Of a DNA stretch of 6,028 bases, positions 1 to 6,028 are shown in pieces. Every line of letters starts with the position of its first letter. Position 1 is the stretch's first letter. Source of the DNA: JAICLL01 sp035252155 (GTDB lineage Bacteria; Planctomycetota; Planctomycetia; Pirellulales; JAICIG01); contig DATFDL010000375.1 in the NCBI GenBank assembly GCA_035252155.1, positions 1 to 6,028 of the forward strand. Reading direction: 5' to 3'. The translations under genes were made by a program, and so were the position numbers. Under the pieces are notes generated by a model. That model saw nothing but the letters and a program-made list of their open reading frames with translations. It had not been told where the DNA came from and made no database searches.

Positions 1-9
1 ATCGCTCAT

Positions 10-612
10 ATGGCCATCGCCGCAACTCCCCTAACCTATGGCCACGATCCGTCGGTCGCGCGCTTTTCGCTGGCAAGCTACCAGTGCATGGTCGCTTCGG
101 GTGCTCTGACGTCGGAAGACAAGGTCGAGCTACTCGAAAACTACGTGGTGCTGAAGATGCCACACAATCCGCGTCACGACAGCACGATTCAGCGAATGTT
201 GCGGCCGTTGCTGAGAGCTCTCCCAAGTGGTTGGGACTTGCGCGTACAATCGGCGATCACATTAAGCGACAGCGAGCCCGAACCCGATTTCGCGATCGTA
301 CGGGGATCCTCGGCAGCTTACGAAGGGCGCCATCCCTCCGCCGCCGACGTGGGCCTGGTGATCGAGGTTGCCGACACGTCGCTGCCCCGCGATCAGCACG
401 ATAAGGCGCGGATCTATGCCAACGCAAGCATCCCGATTTATTGGATTGTGAACCTCGTCGACCGGCGGATTGACGTTTACAGCCAACCGTCGGGCGCCGA
501 CGCCACGGCTGAGTATATCGCCAAGCAATTCTACACTTCGGGTGATGCTGTCGGCGTCGTGCTTGATGGTAGCCAAGCGGCGTACATTACCGCGGCGGAA
601 TTGCTGCCGTAG
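10..612 (+). CDS. Uma2 family protein (DUF820), putative PD-(D/E)XK endonuclease
   Basis: A 200-residue protein of the Uma2/DUF820 family, which has a restriction-endonuclease-like PD-(D/E)XK fold. Its cellular role is not established, and members are often present in many copies in cyanobacteria and planctomycetes. Visible family landmarks are VELLEN around E43, the MPHNPRHD stretch with H56, the EPEPD segment ending at D93, LVIEV with E119, DKARIYA with K132, and IPIYWIVNLVDRRIDVY (141-157). D93, E119 and K132 are the expected metal-binding and catalytic set, so the protein looks intact. Length is normal for the family. The ATG at 10 gives a typical N-terminus, about 18 residues before the RFS..SYQ block. 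The frame is open to the window edge and only nine upstream bases are visible, so the start and its ribosome binding site cannot be tested. It converges with the kinase gene, 63 bases apart. The stop is TAG. The nuclease activity is inference from fold. Confidence 0.9.
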   Translation: MAIAATPLTYGHDPSVARFSLASYQCMVASGALTSEDKVELLENYVVLKMPHNPRHDSTIQRMLRPLLRALPSGWDLRVQSAITLSDSEPEPDFAIVRGSSAAYEGRHPSAADVGLVIEVADTSLPRDQHDKARIYANASIPIYWIVNLVDRRIDVYSQPSGADATAEYIAKQFYTSGDAVGVVLDGSQAAYITAAELLP

Positions 613-675
613 TGTGACTGGAATTCTGCTACCACGGCCAGTCGCGCGTTGCTGGGCGCCGGCGCGCAATCCGGG

Positions 676-3600
676 CTAGTGAGTAATCAAGTACCGCTGG
701 CGCTCGTCGGCGGTGAGCTCGCGGCCGGCGGCGCGGCGCGCCAGGCTCAACAGGTCGTCCAGCCGCAAAGGCCAGAGCCGGGCGGTTTGATCAGCGCCGG
801 CAGTCGCCAGCAGGCGGCCGTCGGGGCTGGCGACGGCGGCCAGAATGTCGGCGGTATGCCCGCGCAGCACAATCGGCGCATCGCCGGGATTGTCAATCGT
901 AAGGTCCCACAGCCGGGCTATTTTGTCGGAGCCGCCGCTGGCAAGCCAGTCGTTGTCGCCGCTGAACACCAGCGCGGTGACAGCGTCGGCGTGGCCGCGC
1001 AACTCCAATGGCTTCGACGAAGGTCCGCCCTCATCGAACCGCCAAAGTTGCAACAGGCCGGTCTTATCGCCGGTGGCCAGCCAACGACCGTCTGAGCTGA
1101 ACGCCACGGCGAGCACTTCGTCGACGTGGCCTGTCAAAACGAGCGGCTTCGCGCCGGGATCCGCCGACGTCAAATCGCAAACTCGTACCGAGGCGTCGGC
1201 GCCGCCCGTGACGCACCAGCGGCTGTCGGAGCTGATGGCCAACGAACTGATCGCGCCTTGATGGCCCCCCAGTTCGATCGCCCCAACGGCCGGGTTTTTC
1301 GACGATAGGTTCCAGCAGCGAATCATGCCGGCCTTGCCGGCCGTCATCAGCCAACGGTTGTCGCCGCTAAATGCGGCGTGGGTAATTTCGTCCGCATGTC
1401 CCGACAACACCAAGGGCGCGGCCGATGGATTTTCGTCTCTCAGGTTCCACAATCGGGCCGTCTTGTCATCGCTTGTGGTGACCAGCCAATGATCGTCGTG
1501 GCTGAAAGCGGTCGTCCACACGGGGCCGGTGTGGCCGGCCAAGACGATCGACGACGTAGCGGGGTCGGCCGCCGTCAAATTCCACAATCGGGCTGTCTGG
1601 TCAAAGCTGCCGGTCGCCAGCCATCGGCCGTTGGGGCTGAAGGCCACCGACCAAACGCTTTGGTCGTGGCCGGCAAGCACCAAAGGGCCGGCGGCCGGAT
1701 CGGTCTCGGTGAGCTTCCAGAGCCGAGCGGTCTTGTCGGCGGCGCCCGTGGCCAGCCATCGACTGTCGGGGCTGATGGCCGCTGTCAAAATGGTTCGAGT
1801 GTGGCCTTCGAGCAGCGCCGACGACGCCGCGTCGGCCATGCCTAGTTTCCAAATCCGCGCGGCCGGATCTCCCGCCGCGCTGATCACCTGGCGGCTGTCG
1901 GGCGTGATGACCAACGAGCGAATCTCCGCTTCATGTCCACGCATCACAATCGCATCGCGCCAAGCGTCGCTTTCCAGATTCCACACCCGCACGGTTTGGT
2001 CGGCGCTGCCGCTGGCCAGCCAACGGCCATCGGGACTGAGGGCGAGGCAATAAATGCCGTCCTCGTGGCCGCGACCCACCTTGGCCGATGGCGAGGGATC
2101 GGTGAGCGTAAGGTCCCACAACCGCACGGTGCCGTCCCAGCTACCGGTCGCCAGGCGGCGGCTGTCGGCGCTGATCGCCACGGCGTTGATCAGGTCTTCG
2201 TGACCGCGCAACACCGCGGCCAGTTTGGGCGGGATCGAGTCAGCCAGATCCCAGAGACGAGCGGTCTGATCTTCGCCCGCCGTAACGAGCCACCGATTGT
2301 CCGCGCTGATCGCGACGGCCAAAATCGCACCGCTATGCCCGCGCAACGTATGGCTGTTTTCCGACGGGTCAGGCGTCGAGAGATCCCAGAGCCGGGCCGT
2401 TTTGTCTTTTCCGGCGGTCGCCAGCCAGCGGCCGTTGGCGCTGAAGGCTAGCGCATTGACGTCTTTATCATGCGCGGCCAGCACAACAGCCGACTCCGCG
2501 GGATTCCCGGCGTCCAGGTCCCAGAGGCGCGCCGTGCGGTCATTGCTGGCCGTGGCCAACCAACGCCCCTCGCCGCTGAATGCCAGGGCGTTGATCGGGC
2601 CAGTGTGTCCGGCTAAAATAATCGGCTGACCCGGCTTGCCGCTGCTGAGATCCCACAACCGCGCGGTCTGGTCTTGGCCGGCGGTGGCGGCCCAATGCCC
2701 GTCAGGGCTGAACGCCGCGGCCAATATCGAGTCGGTGTGGCCGCTGAGCACGACCCCTCTTGGATCAACCGTCGTAAGATCCCACAGCCGCGCGGTGTGA
2801 TCGTCGCCGCCGGTGATCAGCCAATGTCCGTCGCGGCTGACCGCGGCGGTCCAAAGCGCAGCCTGGTGACCGATCAACGGGCGTCCGCCAACCTCGGCCA
2901 AGGCATCGCGCAGCATCTGGTGGGCTTCGGGCCGGGGCGGCTCTTGCGCGCTTCGCGAGATCTCGATGGCCTCGGCTGCCAGTAGCAAGCTGCGCTGCGG
3001 CAGCGGCACGAGCGTCTCGCGCGCTTGTGCCGCCAATCGCAGCACGTTGGCGATGCGCGCTTGCTGCTCGGCCTGCTTTCGCTGTTCCGCTTCTCGGCCG
3101 CGCGCGATCGCTTCGCGCTGGGCGTTGTCGTCGGCTCGGCGGCGCTCGTGATCGATCAGCACTGCCGCCGTCGCCGATACGACCGCGATCAGCATGAGCG
3201 CCGCCGCCCCCGACAACGTCCAAGATCGGTGCCGCCGCGCCCAGCGCCACAGCCGGCGCGCCGCCGACTCGGGATACGCCGAGACTGGCTCGTCGGCCAG
3301 CCAATGCTCGATGTCGTCGGCCAAGGCCAGCGGCGAGGCGTATCGCTGTTCGGGCTTCAAGGCCATCGCCTTTCGGCAAATGGCGTCGAGCTCGACCGGT
3401 ACTGAGTGATTCATCAGCCGCGGCGGCCGAAAATCGCCGCGTTGAACTTGTTGCAAGAGCGCGCCCAGGTCGTCCGCCTCGAACGGCGCCGCGCCGGTCA
3501 GTAGAAAATAGAGCGTCGCTCCCAGGCTATAAACGTCGCTGGCCGGGCCGACCAGGTCGAGCCGCCCGGCCGCCTGCTCGGGACTCATGTATTGCGGCGT

Positions 3601-4257
3601 GCCGATGGTCGCGCCCATTTGCGTGGGCATGGTGCCAGCCAACGAGGAGGGAGCCAAAGGCCGTTCGTCGAGCGCCACGGCAAGCTCTTTCTGATCGAGA
3701 AGCTTGGCCAGGCCCCAATCGACCACGAGCGTCTCGCCGAACTTGCCGAGCATGATGTTGCCGGGCTTGATGTCGCGATGCACGACGCCCCGCGAATGGG
3801 CATACTCGATGGCGTTGCAAACGGCGATCAGCCGATCGAGCAACTTTCGCAGTTCGAGTGTCCGCGCGCCGGGGTCGCGGCTGGACTGATCGGCACGATG
3901 AAACGCCTCGACGGCCTCTTGCAGGCTTTGCCCGCGGATGAACCGCATGGCATAGTAAGGCCGGCCGTCGGCGTACGCGCCCAGGCCATAAACCGGCACG
4001 ATGCTCGGATGTTCCAGGCCGCCGGTGATCTCGGCTTCGAGCACAAACCGCTGCCGGCTCGATTCGTCGTCGGCAAACCGGTCTTGAATCTGCTTCAGGG
4101 CGACGTCGCGGCTCAGCTCTTCGTCGCGGGCCACCAGCACCTCGCCCAGCCCGCCTTTGGCATGGGGCCGAAGGATGCGAAAACGCATCGCGGCATGCTG
4201 TTCCGCGCCCGGCACCACCTGCGTCGCGTACCGATCGGGCTCGTTCATCATCTTCAA
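676..4257 (-). CDS. Membrane Ser/Thr protein kinase with sixteen WD40 repeats
   Basis: A 1193-residue Hanks-type (PknB-like) kinase fused to a WD40 array. Kinase domain, about residues 28-320: glycine loop HAKGGLGEV (32-40, first glycine replaced), ATP-site K55, probable helix-C E74, catalytic loop HRDIKPGN with D162, K164 and N167, DWG in place of DFG (180-182), a long activation segment, GTPQYMSPE (219-227) and D241. It is therefore predicted active. A basic stretch (RRLWRWARRHR) precedes one transmembrane helix (346-368), which suggests a cytoplasmic kinase and WD40 repeats on the far side. A charged, probably coiled-coil segment (369-412) and a helical LLLAAEA linker (about 424-455) follow. 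Sixteen WD40 repeats (about 462-1166) come next, then a tail, AGRELTADERQRYL, resembling the AGRNLTxxEWxxYL ending of other bacterial WD40 proteins. Probable role: transmembrane signalling, with the propeller binding an unknown partner. The longest frame starts with TTG at 4257. ATGs at 4251 and 4248 are equally or more likely, and none has a clear Shine-Dalgarno sequence. The stop is TAG. Confidence 0.96.
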   Translation of the reverse strand: MKMMNEPDRYATQVVPGAEQHAAMRFRILRPHAKGGLGEVLVARDEELSRDVALKQIQDRFADDESSRQRFVLEAEITGGLEHPSIVPVYGLGAYADGRPYYAMRFIRGQSLQEAVEAFHRADQSSRDPGARTLELRKLLDRLIAVCNAIEYAHSRGVVHRDIKPGNIMLGKFGETLVVDWGLAKLLDQKELAVALDERPLAPSSLAGTMPTQMGATIGTPQYMSPEQAAGRLDLVGPASDVYSLGATLYFLLTGAAPFEADDLGALLQQVQRGDFRPPRLMNHSVPVELDAICRKAMALKPEQRYASPLALADDIEHWLADEPVSAYPESAARRLWRWARRHRSWTLSGAAALMLIAVVSATAAVLIDHERRRADDNAQREAIARGREAEQRKQAEQQARIANVLRLAAQARETLVPLPQRSLLLAAEAIEISRSAQEPPRPEAHQMLRDALAEVGGRPLIGHQAALWTAAVSRDGHWLITGGDDHTARLWDLTTVDPRGVVLSGHTDSILAAAFSPDGHWAATAGQDQTARLWDLSSGKPGQPIILAGHTGPINALAFSGEGRWLATASNDRTARLWDLDAGNPAESAVVLAAHDKDVNALAFSANGRWLATAGKDKTARLWDLSTPDPSENSHTLRGHSGAILAVAISADNRWLVTAGEDQTARLWDLADSIPPKLAAVLRGHEDLINAVAISADSRRLATGSWDGTVRLWDLTLTDPSPSAKVGRGHEDGIYCLALSPDGRWLASGSADQTVRVWNLESDAWRDAIVMRGHEAEIRSLVITPDSRQVISAAGDPAARIWKLGMADAASSALLEGHTRTILTAAISPDSRWLATGAADKTARLWKLTETDPAAGPLVLAGHDQSVWSVAFSPNGRWLATGSFDQTARLWNLTAADPATSSIVLAGHTGPVWTTAFSHDDHWLVTTSDDKTARLWNLRDENPSAAPLVLSGHADEITHAAFSGDNRWLMTAGKAGMIRCWNLSSKNPAVGAIELGGHQGAISSLAISSDSRWCVTGGADASVRVCDLTSADPGAKPLVLTGHVDEVLAVAFSSDGRWLATGDKTGLLQLWRFDEGGPSSKPLELRGHADAVTALVFSGDNDWLASGGSDKIARLWDLTIDNPGDAPIVLRGHTADILAAVASPDGRLLATAGADQTARLWPLRLDDLLSLARRAAGRELTADERQRYLITH
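760..2874 (-). repeat. Sixteen tandem WD40 repeat units inside the kinase gene
   Basis: The 3' two thirds of the kinase gene is a tandem array with a period of 43-45 codons (about 134 bases). Glycine-histidine dipeptides open the units at residues 463, 506, 550, 640, 685, 730, 774, 818, 863, 908, 953, 998, 1043, 1088 and 1133. Unit 4 has AH at 595-596 instead. Nine units carry an exact TARLW before the closing WD/WN/WK position, and most linkers contain a DP or NP followed by a VL-type pair. Units 12-14 are the most divergent, and unit 13 has Cys1027 at the usual Trp position. The repeats also create long meaningless open frames on the opposite strand. Confidence 0.93.
3154..3222 (-). other. 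Transmembrane helix of the kinase (residues 346-368)
   Basis: This stretch encodes 23 residues from W346 to I368 made of Ala, Val, Leu, Ile, Met, Ser, Thr and Gly with no charged residue. It lies directly after a strongly basic segment (RRLWRWARRHR) and before DHERRR. By the positive-inside rule the larger basic cluster on the kinase side favours a cytoplasmic kinase. Basic residues on both flanks make this orientation probable rather than certain. Confidence 0.85.
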
Positions 4258-4285
4258 CTGTACACCGTGAGGGGTTGGCTCGCCA

Positions 4286-4297
4286 CGTCAGTTGACG
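4286..4297. promoter_or_regulatory. Inverted repeat CGTCA-GT-TGACG, possible operator
   Basis: Perfect five-base arms, CGTCA (4286-4290) and TGACG (4293-4297), are separated by two bases. The right arm forms most of the -35 hexamer of the putative + strand promoter, a position where a bound dimer would block RNA polymerase. The site lies in the divergent spacer between the kinase gene and the small-gene unit, so it could affect either. Short arms can arise by chance, and no regulator is identified. Confidence 0.3.
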
Positions 4298-4320
4298 AAC
4301 CCGGCGGCGCACCTTACGAT
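4292..4320 (+). promoter_or_regulatory. Putative sigma70-type promoter for the small-gene/selC unit
   Basis: TTGACG (4292-4297) matches the -35 consensus at five of six positions. After a 17-base spacer, TACGAT (4315-4320) matches the -10 consensus at four of six. Transcription would start near 4327, giving a leader of about 64 bases before the ATG at 4391. Placement in the divergent intergenic spacer, directly ahead of a well-formed ribosome binding site, supports the call. No equally good promoter was seen for the kinase gene on the other strand. Confidence 0.5.
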
Positions 4321-4374
4321 CGCTGTTGGAGAGGCCGAATGCAAAACCAACCATTTCTCTGCCCGATTCCGTGG

Positions 4375-4382
4375 AAAGGAGG
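4375..4382 (+). promoter_or_regulatory. Strong ribosome binding site for the 107-aa gene
   Basis: AAAGGAGG lies eight bases before the ATG at 4391. It is the only strong Shine-Dalgarno sequence seen in the window and decides the start of the downstream gene, ruling out the longer in-frame TTG start at 4292. Confidence 0.85.
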
Positions 4383-4390
4383 ACCGCGCC

Positions 4391-4714
4391 ATGCCGTTGT
4401 TCGAGATCGAGACGGAGTCACACATCATCATCACCTGGGCGCAAGATCAAGACGCCGCGGCCGCGGTGGTGCATGACGCTTACCCCAGCGAACGTGTGAT
4501 GCGACTGACTAAACGCCCTCGCGACACCTGGGTGATTTCCAAAAGCGCGTTGGGTATCCAGGGGCAGCTCGATATTTGTCATACCGCCCGCGACTGTCTC
4601 TCGAAGGCCGCCGGCGACAAAGTGCACGCCATCCGTCTTTATATGCACGAGACCGGCTCCGACTTGGAGCGTGCCCGTAAGGTCATCGAATCGAACATGG
4701 TGATGGGCTGGTAG
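4391..4714 (+). CDS. Conserved-looking hypothetical protein, 107 aa
   Basis: A 107-residue soluble protein that I do not recognise as a named family. The ATG at 4391 is chosen because an AAAGGAGG ribosome binding site stands eight bases upstream. The same frame extends back to a TTG at 4292, but that codon overlaps the predicted -35 box and lacks such a site. The protein has no signal peptide or membrane segment. It opens with a probable beta strand (residues 3-16, MPLFEIETESHIIITW region), followed by an Ala-rich helix (about 20-30), a basic KRPRDTWVIS stretch (41-50), two cysteines (C63, C69) and a C-terminal helix (about 89-103) before the ending NMVMGW. The mixed alpha/beta pattern suggests a compact folded domain, but no catalytic motif is visible. 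It is first in a likely unit with the 77-aa gene (41-base gap) and the selenocysteine tRNA. The stop is TAG. Its function is unknown. Confidence 0.82.
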   Translation: MPLFEIETESHIIITWAQDQDAAAAVVHDAYPSERVMRLTKRPRDTWVISKSALGIQGQLDICHTARDCLSKAAGDKVHAIRLYMHETGSDLERARKVIESNMVMGW

Positions 4715-4755
4715 GCCGCCCTTCAATCGTCCGATCACGAAAGCAAACACGCGCG

Positions 4756-4989
4756 ATGCGAACCAAATTCATCGAGTTGTCGGGCGAGTCCCTGTTGCGG
4801 GTGGTCAGCGACGATGAAATTCCGGTCGAAGAGTTGCGGCGGTTGGGGGTGACGGATGGCAGCCTGGTGCGGGTAAATGCCCAGGGCGACGTCGAGCTGC
4901 GGCGGGCCGATCGGTGGGATGTGATCGGCGGCCTGCTGGGCGACTTTGCCGAGCGCGTCCGTCGCGAGACCGGCCGCGAGTTCGCGTAG
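4756..4989 (+). CDS. Small hypothetical protein, 77 aa, possible AbrB/MazE-like segment
   Basis: A 77-residue, charged, soluble protein with no clear named family. Residues 15-50 follow a pattern that resembles the swapped-hairpin AbrB/MazE DNA-binding fold: a strand, then E-I-P-x-E-x-L-R-R-L-G-V (21-32), a turn with G35, then VRVNAQGDVELRR (38-50). This compares with the family pattern I-P-K-x-L-R-x-x-L-G-(I/L)-x-x-G-D-x-V. The C-terminal part (54-74, WDVIGGLLGDFAERVRRETG) should be an amphipathic helix that could mediate partner binding, as the C-terminus of MazE-type antitoxins does. No toxin gene is adjacent, so an antitoxin role is only speculation. The start is the ATG at 4756; the only upstream purine run (GAAAG, 4739-4743) is about 12 bases away and weak. 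It lies 41 bases after the 107-aa gene and 39 bases before the selenocysteine tRNA. The stop is TAG. Confidence 0.78.
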   Translation: MRTKFIELSGESLLRVVSDDEIPVEELRRLGVTDGSLVRVNAQGDVELRRADRWDVIGGLLGDFAERVRRETGREFA

Positions 4990-4999
4990 CTCGCACGGA

Positions 5000-5020
5000 G
5001 GATGGCCTTCCAGGCCGTCT
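5000..5020 (+). other. RNA hairpin just upstream of selC
   Basis: GATGGCCT (5001-5008) and AGGCCGTC (5012-5019) can form an eight-base-pair stem, including one G-U pair, with a three-base TCC loop; 5000 and 5020 add another possible G-U pair. It ends eight bases before the mature 5' end of the tRNA. No T run follows, so it is not a standard intrinsic terminator. It may be a processing or stabilising element of a shared transcript, or have no function. Confidence 0.35.
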
Positions 5021-5028
5021 GATCAATT

Positions 5029-5128
5029 GGAAGTGCTTGCACACCTGGTGGTGGCCACGGTCTTCAAAATCGCTGGGCCGTTCGTTAACCGTTCGGCCGG
5101 TGGGTTCGATTCCCATGCACTTCCGCCA
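5029..5128 (+). tRNA. selC: Selenocysteine tRNA, tRNA-Sec (anticodon TCA)
   Basis: This gene encodes the tRNA that is charged with serine, converted to selenocysteinyl-tRNA, and delivered by SelB to in-frame UGA codons. The acceptor stem is a perfect eight base pairs, GGAAGTGC (5029-5036) with GCACTTCC (5117-5124), followed by discriminator G (5125) and encoded CCA (5126-5128). The T arm has five pairs (5100-5104 with 5112-5116) and the loop TTCGATT. The eight-plus-five arrangement is the bacterial tRNA-Sec hallmark. The D stem has six pairs closing a four-base TGGT loop (5046-5049), with A5041 bulged. The anticodon loop is CTTCAAA (5062-5068), with anticodon TCA at 5064-5066. The anticodon stem has four pairs plus an A-C mismatch at its base. 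A long variable arm (5074-5099) has stem GGCCG/CGGCC. Total length is 100 bases with CCA, close to E. coli selC, whose ends are similar. No selA, selB, selD or selenoprotein gene is in the window. Confidence 0.95.
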
Positions 5129-5135
5129 TTTTTTT
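5129..5135 (+). terminator. T tract directly after selC, possible transcription end
   Basis: Seven consecutive T residues follow the encoded CCA with no gap. The GC-rich T arm and acceptor stem of the tRNA could act as the hairpin of an intrinsic terminator. This would end transcription before the converging dehydrogenase gene, 70 bases further on. No separate dedicated hairpin precedes the T run. Confidence 0.4.
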
Positions 5136-5205
5136 CTTGCGGTCTAGCCGGCGACCGTGGCCGGCAAGTTTCGCGGCCGCGGAGCCGCAAGAGGCCCCGA
5201 CGATT

Positions 5206-5973
<768 letters not shown>

Positions 5974-6028
5974 TGTGATTCAGGGTTCAATAGGTTCGCC
6001 CCGGTGGCTGGGGCAGAGGCTTGCCGAT

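Noticed and set aside
643..667. GC-rich inverted repeat between the converging Uma2 and kinase genes as a bidirectional terminator
   Set aside because: Only five strong pairs with a ten-base loop and no T run on either strand.
649..2985. Long + strand open frames opposite the WD40 array
   Set aside because: They mirror the repeat period of the kinase gene, have no domain signatures and lie entirely antisense to a clearly conserved protein.
4292..4390. N-terminal extension of the 107-aa protein from a TTG codon
   Set aside because: The TTG overlaps the predicted -35 box and has no ribosome binding site, while the ATG at 4391 has an excellent one.
3592..4476. A 294-codon + strand frame across the kinase N-terminus and into the 107-aa gene
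   Set aside because: Antisense to the conserved kinase domain and out of frame with the 107-aa gene, with no recognisable motifs; a by-product of GC-rich codon use.
4989..5028. A bacterial SECIS element or selenoprotein in this window
   Set aside because: A SECIS hairpin must follow an in-frame TGA within a coding region. All five genes end in TAG, and the hairpin at 5000-5020 does not follow an in-frame TGA.
5105..5128. selC 3' end as an integration (attachment) site for a genomic island
   Set aside because: selC is a known integration target in enterobacteria, but I see no second copy of the tRNA 3' end and no integrase in the window.
5147..5188. Two GC hairpins (GCCGG/CCGGC and GCGGC/GCCGC) downstream of the dehydrogenase as a terminator
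   Set aside because: Each has only five pairs, and on the - strand they are followed by A residues instead of T residues.
5998..6014. GCCCC/GGGGC inverted repeat upstream of the dehydrogenase
   Set aside because: A five-base GC arm is easily found by chance in GC-rich DNA, and no T run or promoter is associated with it.

Overview
The window looks like chromosomal DNA from a GC-rich planctomycete, probably of the Pirellulales/Lacipirellulaceae type. This is inferred from family style, not from a marker gene. The main evidence is a very large Ser/Thr kinase whose glycine-loop wording (HAKGGLGEV), DWG metal-binding motif, single transmembrane helix and C-terminal WD40 array are typical of that phylum. 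A Uma2-type protein of the kind that is multicopy in planctomycetes and cyanobacteria sits next to it. Shine-Dalgarno sequences are mostly weak.

Layout from left to right: (1) a complete or nearly complete Uma2 PD-(D/E)XK protein on the + strand (10-612). (2) A converging 1193-codon membrane Ser/Thr kinase with sixteen WD40 repeats on the - strand (676-4257). (3) A 133-base divergent spacer (4258-4390) holding a good sigma70-like promoter, an inverted repeat over its -35 box and a strong ribosome binding site, all for the + strand. (4) Two small + strand genes of unknown function, 107 aa (4391-4714) and 77 aa (4756-4989). The second has a possible AbrB/MazE-like segment. (5) A complete selenocysteine tRNA gene (selC, anticodon TCA, 5029-5128) with encoded CCA, followed directly by seven T residues. 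(6) A converging short-chain dehydrogenase/reductase on the - strand (5206-5973). No gap exceeds 133 bases.

The most informative element is the selC gene. It says the organism very probably decodes UGA as selenocysteine, although no selA, selB, selD or selenoprotein lies in this window. The two small genes and selC lie head-to-tail with gaps of 41 and 39 bases downstream of a single recognisable promoter, so they may form one transcription unit. All five protein genes end in TAG, and none ends in TGA or TAA. I see no evidence of CRISPR arrays, insertion sequences, phage genes or an integrated island at selC.
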